From Treponema succinifaciens DSM 2489 (lineage in GTDB: Bacteria > Spirochaetota > Spirochaetia > Treponematales > Treponemataceae), in assembly GCF_000195275.1 (NCBI RefSeq), contig NC_015385.1:806001-870000 (forward strand): a DNA stretch of 64,000 nucleotides, read 5' to 3'. Of the stretch, positions 34,426-42,088 are shown in pieces. The notes under the pieces were generated by a model, which saw nothing but the letters and a program-made list of their open reading frames with translations, searched no databases and was not told the origin of the DNA. The position numbers and the translations under genes are program-made. The first letter of the stretch is position 1, and each line of letters starts with the position of its first letter.

Positions 34426-34475
34426 AAAATCCTCCAACAAATTTCTCAAAAAAATTAAAATCTTAGGAGGATTTT
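34426..34475 (+). promoter_or_regulatory. Inverted repeat that can hide the ribosome site of the 34476 gene
   Basis: AAAATCCTCC (34426-34435) is exactly complementary to GGAGGATTTT (34466-34475). The latter contains the ribosome site and touches the ATG. The 30-base loop is AT-rich. In mRNA, the hairpin would block initiation unless opened. Confidence 0.65.
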
Positions 34476-35024
34476 ATGAAAAAAATATTCTTAGCCTTTT
34501 TATTTTGTTTAATATCTGTACATGTATTTGCTCAAGTATCTGAAGCAGATAAAATCAATAATGAATATTATGATTTGAAATGGGGATGCAGTGTAAAAGA
34601 TTTGAAAGCAAAATATCCTGAAGCCTATTCTAATGGAACAAATGATAATGGAGATGAACTATATTATTTAGATGCAAATGGTGCAACACGAATTTTCTTT
34701 TTTGGAAATGGGAAACTCTATATCGGTAGAATAGCTTATACTGATTGTCCCGATGAAAAAGTAATGGGGCTTATGGAAAAAATCACAAATACTTATGGAA
34801 AATTTGACGATTCAAATAAAGGATCACAAAATGGAAATGAATACATCAATTTTATAAAATATTTTTCTCCCAAAATTAAAATTGATTTTCAATTACTAAG
34901 TGTAAAAAACAGTTATGGATATAATATTTCACAAGTTGTTATGATAACTTATACAAACAATGAGCTTTCCGCTCAAATCGCCAGAGAACGCATATTTAAA
35001 ATGCAGGAGGATTTAGAGCTATAA
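34476..35024 (+). CDS. Secreted cassette protein of unknown function (182 aa)
   Basis: Signal peptide MKKIFLAFLFCLISVHVFAQ is followed by a mature domain with YYDLKWGCSVKDLKAKYPEA, ATRIFFFGNGKLYIGRIAY and YGYNISQVVMITYTNNE. The start resembles periplasmic proteins in which a W.G.S..DV...FP opening recurs, but I cannot name a family. Translation may be controlled by the hairpin just upstream. A strong terminator follows. Confidence 0.7.
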   Translation: MKKIFLAFLFCLISVHVFAQVSEADKINNEYYDLKWGCSVKDLKAKYPEAYSNGTNDNGDELYYLDANGATRIFFFGNGKLYIGRIAYTDCPDEKVMGLMEKITNTYGKFDDSNKGSQNGNEYINFIKYFSPKIKIDFQLLSVKNSYGYNISQVVMITYTNNELSAQIARERIFKMQEDLEL

Positions 35025-35034
35025 AACTAACTGT

Positions 35035-35069
35035 AAAAATCCAGACAAGTCAAGCTTGTCTGGATTTTT
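35035..35069 (+). terminator. Intrinsic terminator with TCAAG loop
   Basis: ATCCAGACAAG pairs with CTTGTCTGGAT around loop TCAAG (35050-35054), followed by TTTTTATTT. A-run upstream also allows use from the other strand. Confidence 0.85.
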
Positions 35070-35110
35070 ATTTGATAGAATGTAATATAAACTATTAATT
35101 GGAGTATAAA

Positions 35111-35455
35111 ATGGAAACTCAGAAGAATAAAAATGGGAAAAAAGGAATTGTTTTATTATTAGTTGTAGCCATAATGGCATTTATATATTTTTTTACGGGC
35201 TTTTTTGTTGTTCAGCCAATAGGTGCAATTCCAGAAGGGGTAACTATTTGGTATTTTAGAAACGATATCAATTTACCATTTATATCGTCTCCTGATGGAA
35301 TAATGCTGGAAAAAGAGGGTCATGTAAATTTACTTGGAAGAGCGATCATACTTTCTTCTGTCATGGATTCCTTAGAAGGAAAAAGAATTTGTAATCTACC
35401 ATATCAAAAGTGGATGTATAAAATATCAACTAAAGGTCAGGAATTTGAAAAATAA
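35111..35455 (+). CDS. Small membrane-anchored protein (114 aa)
   Basis: Start ATG 35111 has GGAG 8 bases upstream. A basic N-terminus (METQKNKNGKKG) is followed by one helix (IVLLLVVAIMAFIYFFTGFF), then a soluble part of about 80 residues. This is a signal anchor with the domain outside. No family recognised. Confidence 0.65.
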   Translation: METQKNKNGKKGIVLLLVVAIMAFIYFFTGFFVVQPIGAIPEGVTIWYFRNDINLPFISSPDGIMLEKEGHVNLLGRAIILSSVMDSLEGKRICNLPYQKWMYKISTKGQEFEK

Positions 35456-35534
35456 GATTTGAATCAAATTCCATCAAAACATAAAGTCTGTTATGCTCAT
35501 AGGTTTGTAATTTTTTTGCACCGCGTAATAAAAG

Positions 35535-35563
35535 TTGACGAAAAAGATATATCGGTATATATT
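35535..35563 (+). promoter_or_regulatory. Promoter of antisense-type small RNA
   Basis: TTGACG (35535-35540) and TATATT (35558-35563) with a 17-base spacer. Transcription would start near 35570 and run to the terminator at 35634-35660. Confidence 0.65.
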
Positions 35564-35569
35564 AAATAA

Positions 35570-35660
35570 AAGCGGGGACGCAAAGCAAATGAGCGACCGC
35601 CTCCGTTGAGTTTTTACTAAAAACCCGCCTAGAGTTGGAAGCTGAGGGCGGGCTTTTTTA
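35570..35660 (+). ncRNA. Candidate antitoxin RNA of a type I toxin-antitoxin locus
   Basis: A good promoter is followed by about 90 bases with no coding potential, ending in a GC-rich stem (CCCGCC at 35634, GGCGGG at 35647) with T-run. The opposite strand has ACTAAAAA beside the same stem, so it also stops the convergent transcript. The arrangement equals fst/par-type loci, in which both RNAs share a bidirectional terminator. RNA ends are inferred. Confidence 0.55.
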
Positions 35661-35672
35661 TGCTCTTAAGTC

Positions 35673-35753
35673 CTATTTGATTAGGAAGGTGAGCAGGTCT
35701 ATAACAATTGCGATGATTGCAATGACAAGCATTGCTTTTTCGTACTTTGTCAC
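35673..35753 (-). CDS. Small hydrophobic peptide, type I toxin-like (26 aa)
   Basis: GTG at 35753, with GGAGG six bases upstream, encodes TKYEKAMLVIAIIAIVIDLL followed by TFLIK. This is one membrane helix with a charged N-end, like holin-like or Fst/TxpA-type toxins. It is transcribed toward the small RNA at 35570-35660. It is a cassette passenger between IS copy 3 and attC site 9. Identity rests on size, hydropathy and arrangement. Confidence 0.6.
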   Translation of the reverse strand: MTKYEKAMLVIAIIAIVIDLLTFLIK

Positions 35754-35825
35754 AGACAGCCTCCTTCATTCATGAGAAATCGGAGGCAAGCCGCCGCAGT
35801 TTACTAAGCATCCCCTATGGAGTGT

Positions 35826-35854
35826 ATAGTACATGAAATGTATAAATTCTACAA
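35826..35854 (-). promoter_or_regulatory. Promoter of the small hydrophobic peptide
   Basis: On the minus strand, TTGTAG (35854-35849), a 17-base spacer and TACTAT (35831-35826). It gives a leader of about 65 bases before GTG 35753, long enough for folding or antisense control. Confidence 0.5.
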
Positions 35855-35875
35855 GCCATTGGAGAAAAGAATATC

Positions 35876-35939
35876 GCCTAACAAGAGGTTCGTAGCCGAC
35901 AGCGGGTCGAGCCCGCTGCGGTACAACCCATTGTTAGGT
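35876..35939 (+). repeat. attC site 9 (GCGGTACAACC type)
   Basis: Core GCCTAAC (35876) and GTTAGGT (35933-35939). Boxes GGTTCGTAGCCGAC / GCGGTACAACCC enclose hairpin AGCGGG-TCGAG-CCCGCT. Head hairpin GGCGC-ACA-GCGCC follows. Confidence 0.86.
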
Positions 35940-36017
35940 TGATGGCGCACAGCGCCACTTATCGTTGATAAGGTAAATCTTCCGACAAAGGTTCTTAAAA
36001 ATACACGGAGGAATTAC

Positions 36018-36395
36018 ATGGATTTTACAATCGTAATGTTTTCTTGGATAGTTGCAATTGCAATAGCTATTATTATTCTTTGCTTTATGGCTTCAAAAAT
36101 GTGTGAAGTTGCAAGCTTAAAAGGATATGATCCTGCAAAAAAACATATTTTTGCAATATGCATCTGGCTTGGAATATTCGGCTATTTTTATGTCTTAGCC
36201 TTACCTGATTTAAAGTTGCGTAAATTGCTAGGAGAAAAAGAAGAATCGGAAAATTTCGACAAAGAAAGCAAAAACGATTCTTCTCCGCAAAATAAAGTAA
36301 CTGTACTTGAAAATGGAGATTGGAAATGTCCTTTCTGTGGAGCACAGAATCCTGCCAATGATAAACGATGTTATTGCGGTTATAAACGAGTCTAA
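36018..36395 (+). CDS. Membrane protein with C-terminal zinc ribbon (125 aa)
   Basis: Two hydrophobic helices (FTIVMFSWIVAIAIAIIILC; IFAICIWLGIFGYFYVLAL) are followed by an acidic linker and a zinc-ribbon end: WKCPFCGAQNPANDKRCYC (Cys pairs CxxC and CxC). Role unknown. GGAGG precedes the ATG and a terminator follows at 36407. Confidence 0.72.
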   Translation: MDFTIVMFSWIVAIAIAIIILCFMASKMCEVASLKGYDPAKKHIFAICIWLGIFGYFYVLALPDLKLRKLLGEKEESENFDKESKNDSSPQNKVTVLENGDWKCPFCGAQNPANDKRCYCGYKRV

Positions 36396-36406
36396 ATTTT
36401 TTATAA

Positions 36407-36430
36407 GGCGGGTCAAGCCCGCCATTTTTA
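36407..36430 (+). terminator. Intrinsic terminator with TCAAG loop
   Basis: GGCGGG (36407-36412) and CCCGCC (36418-36423) enclose TCAAG, followed by ATTTTTA. It separates the zinc-ribbon gene from the promoter of the next pair. Confidence 0.8.
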
Positions 36431-36432
36431 CG

Positions 36433-36462
36433 TTGACAAATATTCACTTTAGTTCATATAAT
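36433..36462 (+). promoter_or_regulatory. Promoter of higBA-type pair, implying a leaderless transcript
   Basis: TTGACA (36433-36438), 18-base spacer, TATAAT (36457-36462). The ATG at 36469 is 7 bases after the -10 box, where transcription should start. No ribosome site fits in between. Confidence 0.7.
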
Positions 36463-36468
36463 AAAATC

Positions 36469-36849
36469 ATGTGGAATGTTGATTCATCAGATGAATATGA
36501 TGTCTGGTTTCTAAGTTTGGACGAAGAAAGTAAAGAAGCCGTATTACAAAGAGTTCTTTTACTCCGTCAGTACGGCCCCCAACTTCCTCGTCCATATTCA
36601 GATACTCTTCATGGTTCAAAAAAATACACGAACCTGAAAGAATTAAGAAATCAGACACAACAACATGTACTGAGAGTTGCCTATTATTTTGATAGAAAAA
36701 GACATGCATTTCTGCTTACCGGCGGAGATAAAAAAGGAAAAGATCAGAAGACTTTTTACAAAGATTTAATTGCTGAATCTGAAGTAATCATAGAGAAACA
36801 TGAAAAGGAGTTGGAAAATGAAAGATGCAATCAAAATGATGGAAAGTAA
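36469..36849 (+). CDS. HigB-type toxin (phage Gp49-like)
   Basis: Start ATG 36469 (MWNVDSSDEYDVWFLSLDEE) was chosen by family and promoter. Typical marks are VLLLRQYGPQLPRPYSDTLH, LKELRNQTQQHVLRVAYYFD and LLTGGDKKGKDQKTFYKDLI. These are the Gp49/HigB pattern of ribosome-dependent RNases (R..Y.fD, K...). The antitoxin gene overlaps by 32 bases. Confidence 0.88.
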   Translation: MWNVDSSDEYDVWFLSLDEESKEAVLQRVLLLRQYGPQLPRPYSDTLHGSKKYTNLKELRNQTQQHVLRVAYYFDRKRHAFLLTGGDKKGKDQKTFYKDLIAESEVIIEKHEKELENERCNQNDGK

Positions 36850-37123
36850 TATGTCTCCCGAAGCTGTAAGAAGAGCTCACATAAAAGCCGAGCAGGATAT
36901 TATGTCTATCCGCCTTGCACAACTCCGTGAAGAAATGAATATTAAACAATCTGAAATGGAAAACTTCACTCAGTCATCAGTTTCAAAAATAGAAAAAAGA
37001 AAGGATATGAAAATATCTACTTTAATAGATTATCTCGACAGTCTTGGAATGGGCTTAGAAATAATTACATACCCGAAACTTGCTGTTTCAAAGAAACAGG
37101 AAAAAGTACTGTTAAAAGTGTAG
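36818..37123 (+). CDS. HigA-type XRE-family antitoxin
   Basis: Start ATG 36818 has AAGGAG upstream within the toxin gene. The 101 residues carry the HTH LREEMNIKQSEMENFTQSSV and SKIEKRKDMKISTLIDYL, as in HigA partners of Gp49-like toxins. An attC core begins 4 bases after the stop. Confidence 0.87.
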   Translation: MKDAIKMMESNMSPEAVRRAHIKAEQDIMSIRLAQLREEMNIKQSEMENFTQSSVSKIEKRKDMKISTLIDYLDSLGMGLEIITYPKLAVSKKQEKVLLKV

Positions 37124-37127
37124 CAAA

Positions 37128-37190
37128 ACCTAACAAAGGTTCGTAGCCGACAGGCAGTCAAGCTGCCTGCGGTACAACCCATTGTTATGC
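37128..37190 (+). repeat. attC site 10 (GCGGTACAACC type)
   Basis: Core ACCTAAC (37128) and GTTATGC (37184-37190). Boxes GGTTCGTAGCCGAC / GCGGTACAACCC enclose hairpin AGGCAG-TCAAG-CTGCCT. Head stem AGCCCACTCCACTGGGCT follows. Confidence 0.87.
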
Positions 37191-37235
37191 TCACAGCCCA
37201 CTCCACTGGGCTGGTAGTTTTATAGAGAATTGAAA

Positions 37236-38564
37236 ATGGAAAATGAAAATTTAAAGATAATATCTTTAAAAGAGGCATTAAAACTTAATCTATCAATACC
37301 AAATTACCAAAGGCCATATAGATGGAGTACCGAAAGTGCCTCTCTTCTTTTTAACGATATTTATTCTGCCTATAAAAGTAATATCCCAGAATATAGAATT
37401 GGTTCAATTGTTCTTCACAACAATAATATTGAATTGGAAATAGTAGATGGACAACAACGAATTACTACTTTAAGTATTTTGACATATTGCTTCTATAAAG
37501 TATTAAAATTAGATAAATATAAGGAACTCTCTAGTTTATTAAACAAAAAAGAAACTTTTGATGTTCTTTCAAGTAAATCAATAGTTGAAAACTATGAAAT
37601 ACTAAAACGCCATTGTGAAATAATAGGCTCTGAATTAAAACCTTTTATAAAGTATGCTTTGGAAAATTGTTCTGTCGTAGAAATTGTAACAAATAGCGAA
37701 CAAGAGTCATTCCAGTTTTTTGATTCTCAAAATTCCAGAGGCAAAGCATTGGCTCCTCAAGATTTATTAAAGTCATATCATCTTAGAGAGATGTCTGATA
37801 GTTCTGAATCAGAAAAAATAAAAATTATAAATTCTTGGGAAAATGAAAAACAGAAAGAATTATCACTTTTCTTTGAATATAATTTATATCCTTTGATTCA
37901 ATGGTACAGGAACAAGCCGGGACTATATTATTCATCAAAAAAGATAAATTCCTTTAAAGGCATAAAACAAAATAACAAATATCATTTTTCGATTTATCAT
38001 AAAGCTGCAAATTTATATATAGAGCACTTTAATTCGGAAGGAATGTACGAGTTGACAAATGGTGAAAAAATTAATCAATTTCAATTAACACAACCTTTAA
38101 TTGCAGGTAAACGTTTTTTTCTATATGTACTATATTATTTCAATTTGTATAAACAAGTTATTAAACTAATTGATTCCAAAATTGAATCGGATTTAATATC
38201 AACATACGGTTCTGGTAATTCTTATGTAAGAAATCTTTTTATCAACGTTGTTATCTTTTTTATTGATAAATTTAATATCGAAGAATTAACAGAAAGTCGA
38301 TTAGAATTCTTATTCAAATGGGCCTACTCCCTTAGAGTTGTAATGCATTCTGTATATCCTGAGACAATAAATAAATATGCACTTGGAAGCTGGGATTCTA
38401 GAATTAACAGTGGCCTAAATCTTTTCACAAAAATCTCTGAAATGCAAAATCCACAAGAACTTGACAGTATTATTCTAGAAAAAGTAACTGAAGAACAGTT
38501 GGGGTCTTATAAATCAACAAAATATAAAAATATTTGGAACAAAATTTTCGGGGAAAACCAATGA
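37236..38564 (+). CDS. DUF262 (ParB/Srx-like) protein, first gene of a GmrSD-like pair
   Basis: Start ATG 37236. The N-terminal DUF262 domain shows LSIPNYQRPYRWS and later LEIVDGQQRITTLSIL (DGQQR, the family hallmark that binds and hydrolyses nucleotide) and FFDSQNSRGKALAPQDL. No HNH end is visible in its 442 residues. It overlaps the next, related gene by 4 bases (ATGA). Such pairs act in modification-dependent restriction and phage defence; that function is inferred. Confidence 0.85.
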   Translation: MENENLKIISLKEALKLNLSIPNYQRPYRWSTESASLLFNDIYSAYKSNIPEYRIGSIVLHNNNIELEIVDGQQRITTLSILTYCFYKVLKLDKYKELSSLLNKKETFDVLSSKSIVENYEILKRHCEIIGSELKPFIKYALENCSVVEIVTNSEQESFQFFDSQNSRGKALAPQDLLKSYHLREMSDSSESEKIKIINSWENEKQKELSLFFEYNLYPLIQWYRNKPGLYYSSKKINSFKGIKQNNKYHFSIYHKAANLYIEHFNSEGMYELTNGEKINQFQLTQPLIAGKRFFLYVLYYFNLYKQVIKLIDSKIESDLISTYGSGNSYVRNLFINVVIFFIDKFNIEELTESRLEFLFKWAYSLRVVMHSVYPETINKYALGSWDSRINSGLNLFTKISEMQNPQELDSIILEKVTEEQLGSYKSTKYKNIWNKIFGENQ

Positions 38565-40372
38565 ACCAAACAATTAAGCAGCCAGAAGAATTTAATCTGA
38601 AAAATATTTTTATTGGTAGTGAATATATAATTCCTATTTATCAAAGAAATTATGCTTGGGAAAAAGATGAAATTGAGCAACTTTTAACAGATATCTATGA
38701 TTCAAAAGAAAGATATTATCTAGGCAGTTTGATCGTAGATGAAATTGCGCCAAATACATTCTCAGTTATCGATGGGCAGCAAAGATTAACAACATTATTT
38801 TTACTTTTGACTTTTCTAAGAGATGAGACATTATCTAAAAAAGCTTTGCGTTTTGAAGCAAGAGAAAAATCAAATTTCACTCTTAACGATTTAAGAGAAA
38901 AACACAATCTCGAAAAAGATGGATTTTATTCAAATGAAATTATCGATGGATTTGATGTAATACAAAATTACTTTTCAATTCAAGAAGTGAAAAATCAAGA
39001 ATATAAACATCAGTTCATATCAAAATTTGAAAACATCTTAATAATAAGAACTCAAGTTCCAAAACAGATTGACCTGAACCATTATTTCGAAATAATGAAT
39101 ACTCGTGGTGAGCAACTTGAATTACATGAAATTGCAAAAGGTAAAATTTTAGGTGTTATTGATAGAGATATACCTAATTTTAAGGCAATAGCAGGATTAA
39201 TTTGGAATAAATGTTCTCAAATGGATAGTTATATTCAAATGAATTTTGATAAAACAAGCAGGAAAAATCTTTTTGGAGACAATTGGGATAATTTTATTTG
39301 TAATAAACCAAATGATTTATTATCAAAAATATCACTTGATCAAGAATTAAGTGATAAAAGATATTCATTATTAGATAAACTTGAAACACCTGTTATAGAA
39401 ACAGAAACAAATATAGAGGAAGATTATGAAAATGAAAGGTTTGAATCGATTATTTCTTTTCCTAACTTTCTTTTAATTGTAAATGAAGCTTTGCAAAAAG
39501 ATTCAGGAGAAGATGACTCATCTCTTGATGATAAAAAGTTTCTTGAAACATTGAAGGTAAATTGGTCAAATGGTACGAATGCCATAAAATTTATTTATAA
39601 TTTATTAAAATTTCGATTTTTATTCGATAAATACATTATAAAACGAGAATATGCTAAAGACTATAAAGAGGAAGGTAAATGGTCTTTGCAAATGCTTCAA
39701 ATGTATTATGACAAAAACAAAAGACAGAAAAAACCTTCATATAAATTAACTTATGCTGTTGATGAAAATGATATCGATAAAAAAACAGAAACATTACGAA
39801 GTTTACAATCAGCATTAAGGATAACATACACATCTCCAAAAACCATGCATTGGATTTCAAAAACATTGGCTCAATTAAATAATAATCTGCAAACAGATTT
39901 AACTTCACTTTTGGAAGAATATGCTTGTAAAAAAATATTAGAAGCAAATTATAAAGAAGCAAGTGGTTTTGGAATTGATCGCATAGTCTTTACATATTTG
40001 GATTATGTTTTAGATAGAGATTCAATTTGCAAACATCCAATTCAAAATTTTCAATTTCAATTTAGAACTTCTATTGAACATTTTTATCCTCAACATCCAA
40101 TTGAAAAAGAAAAATGGAAGGAACAACCATTAAATAGTTTTGGAAATCTTGCATTGATTACAGTTTCGTCTAATTCGAAATTCTCGAATTTAGATCCTCA
40201 ATCAAAAGTTGCAAGTTATCCTGATACAATCAAGCAAAGTCCAAAATTACAACTTATGCAAGAAAAAATGAAAGAAAATGATAATATATGGAATGAAGAA
40301 CTTGTAAATAAACACAAAGAAGAAATGTTAAGTTTGTTAACAAAGGAAATTGATAAGTATAAGAAAGCATAA
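38561..40372 (+). CDS. DUF262/DUF1524 protein (GmrSD-like restriction endonuclease)
   Basis: Start ATG 38561 overlaps the previous stop. The 603 residues have IPIYQRNYAWEKDEIEQLL, FSVIDGQQRLTTLFLLL and YFEIMNTRGEQLELHEIAKG (DUF262). Near the C-terminus is TSIEHFYPQHP plus NSFGNLALI (DUF1524, His-Me finger nuclease with His in EHFYPQ). Family members such as GmrSD cut modified phage DNA. The preceding DUF262 gene is probably its partner. The stop lies in the attC core. Confidence 0.88.
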   Translation: MNQTIKQPEEFNLKNIFIGSEYIIPIYQRNYAWEKDEIEQLLTDIYDSKERYYLGSLIVDEIAPNTFSVIDGQQRLTTLFLLLTFLRDETLSKKALRFEAREKSNFTLNDLREKHNLEKDGFYSNEIIDGFDVIQNYFSIQEVKNQEYKHQFISKFENILIIRTQVPKQIDLNHYFEIMNTRGEQLELHEIAKGKILGVIDRDIPNFKAIAGLIWNKCSQMDSYIQMNFDKTSRKNLFGDNWDNFICNKPNDLLSKISLDQELSDKRYSLLDKLETPVIETETNIEEDYENERFESIISFPNFLLIVNEALQKDSGEDDSSLDDKKFLETLKVNWSNGTNAIKFIYNLLKFRFLFDKYIIKREYAKDYKEEGKWSLQMLQMYYDKNKRQKKPSYKLTYAVDENDIDKKTETLRSLQSALRITYTSPKTMHWISKTLAQLNNNLQTDLTSLLEEYACKKILEANYKEASGFGIDRIVFTYLDYVLDRDSICKHPIQNFQFQFRTSIEHFYPQHPIEKEKWKEQPLNSFGNLALITVSSNSKFSNLDPQSKVASYPDTIKQSPKLQLMQEKMKENDNIWNEELVNKHKEEMLSLLTKEIDKYKKA

Positions 40373-40416
40373 CAAAGGTTCAAAGCCGACAAACCGGTCA
40401 AGCCGGTTTGCGGTTT

Positions 40417-42054
40417 GATATGTTGTGCCATTTGTCAACATAAAAAACTCCTTTTGAGAAAAAATATAAAAAAAAACGGAAGGAAAGCGATAGATCGGCA
40501 CATGGCCATTCTGATATACGTGGATTCGCCTGAAAATCAGGTTTACTGACAGGTCAATGGTCCGCCTGGAATTCTTTCTCTCTAACTGCGAGCATAGGAA
40601 GTTAAAAAGTTTCCCGCTCATAAACCGCTCGAAGATAATTCCTTAAATGCTCACAAATTCCTTCCGTTATGATACAAGTTAATTTTTCGCCAGAATATCT
40701 TTAGCGAAAGTTTCATCCCGCAGGTGATTTGATTTCATTGCGCAATAAACTCCTCGACCGTTTTTTGAATGTCGGAAAGCTCCCCCTCATCAATTTTGTT
40801 CAAGGCAGTTTTCCTGTTGTCAACAAAATTCATCATTCCCCAGACAAAACATGCAAGCTCCCTTGCCCCCGCCGTCGTTACTAGATTGTAGGGGAGCCCT
40901 TTTTGGGAAAGATAAAGCATTCTTTTTCTGAGCCTGAGCGTGCACTTGTCCGCGTAAGAAACGATGGCGGCGGACGCATTTTTCTGCCGCTCTTTTACCC
41001 TGACTGATTTTGCCGTGACAACAGAATGCATTCTAAGGCTTCCCGCACACTCAACAAGAAGACTTCTGACTCTTGAATTCCCAGCTTTCGTAATCGCCGT
41101 GTGCCGTACTCTATTTCCGCTTGAATCCTCGCCGGGACAAAGTCCTATAAAGCTTACGAAGGACTTCGCCTTTGAAAAACGGGAAAAATCCCCGATTTCC
41201 GCGACAATCGAAATAGCGGAGACATAACTGATTCCAGAGATGCACACCAGAGCATCAATTTTTTCCCTCACTTCATCATCCTTGCAGAGTTCCAGAATCT
41301 TCGCCTCAATTCTCTGAACTTTGTCCATGAGCGTTATTACTTCGGCGTGATATTCCTCAAATGATTCCTGAAGCCACTTGTCAGCGAAGTTCATCGTCCT
41401 GAGCCAAGCCATGTGAGCCTGCGTCCAGTAATGGCCGCTCTGAGGATAAGGCAAGCCCATTCGCAGCAGGAAAGAAAGGAGGTTCTGCTTTGCTTTTTTG
41501 AGCATGGTGATTTTTGCCGTCCTGACCCGTGTATATTCCTTTATCGCCTCAAGTTTTTCAGAAGGAAGGCAGACAGGGCTGTAGGTTTTGAAGGCGAGAG
41601 TCTTTGCAAGAAGGCGGGCGTCCATCCTGTCTGTCTTGACTTTCTGACCAGGTGCCTTTGCTATTGTCGATGGGGCGATAATGACGCAGGCGAAGTCTTC
41701 TTTTTGAAGTTTTCTGCAAAGTCCGTATCCTGTGGGACCTGCCTCGTATCCAATAAGAAAAACTGCATCTTGCCCGACTGATTTTTGAAGGTTCTTCAGG
41801 TAGTGAAGCGTGTTTTCAAATTTGGAAGAGCTTTTGTGCTCCGCGAATAATTTGTCTTCACGGCTGTCATAAGCACAGAAAGAATTTGTGTCCTTGTGCA
41901 CGTCAATTCCGACATAGATTACTTTTGTGTTCTCTGTTACATTGTTCATTGTAGTGCTCCTTTTTGCATGAGGCAGGTCATGCTTGTTGTTTTCTATTCC
42001 AAGTTTACGACCGAACCCTCGATTCTGCAAACCTGGTGGCACTACATATTGTCT
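40417..42054 (-). mobile_element. IS110-family (IS1111-type) element, copy 4, inside attC
   Basis: 1638 bp; transposase sequence as in copy 1, with a single change TTTACTGACAGG in the noncoding part near 40544. Same insertion point and orientation. Confidence 0.9.
40735..41949 (-). CDS. IS110-family DEDD transposase, copy 4
   Basis: Intact 404-residue protein, identical in translation to copy 1. Start at ATG 41949 (MNNVTEN) with AGGAG upstream. DEDD and transposase_20 motifs as for copy 1. Confidence 0.93.
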   Translation of the reverse strand: MNNVTENTKVIYVGIDVHKDTNSFCAYDSREDKLFAEHKSSSKFENTLHYLKNLQKSVGQDAVFLIGYEAGPTGYGLCRKLQKEDFACVIIAPSTIAKAPGQKVKTDRMDARLLAKTLAFKTYSPVCLPSEKLEAIKEYTRVRTAKITMLKKAKQNLLSFLLRMGLPYPQSGHYWTQAHMAWLRTMNFADKWLQESFEEYHAEVITLMDKVQRIEAKILELCKDDEVREKIDALVCISGISYVSAISIVAEIGDFSRFSKAKSFVSFIGLCPGEDSSGNRVRHTAITKAGNSRVRSLLVECAGSLRMHSVVTAKSVRVKERQKNASAAIVSYADKCTLRLRKRMLYLSQKGLPYNLVTTAGARELACFVWGMMNFVDNRKTALNKIDEGELSDIQKTVEEFIAQ

Positions 42055-42088
42055 AAGCAGTTGTTATGTGGACGCCCGCACTGGGGCG

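Larger units (their letters stand above)
40367..42069 (+). repeat. attC site 11, split by IS copy 4; halves do not match
   Basis: Left part 40367-40416: GCATAAC, AAAGGTTCAAAGCCGAC, hairpin CAAACCGG-TCAAG-CCGGTTTG, GCGGTTT. Right part 42055-42069: AAGCAGTTGTTATGT. The expected partner of GGTTC would be GAACC, but AAGC is present, identical to the right half of site 6. Head CGCCC-N6-GGGCG follows. Confidence 0.82.
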
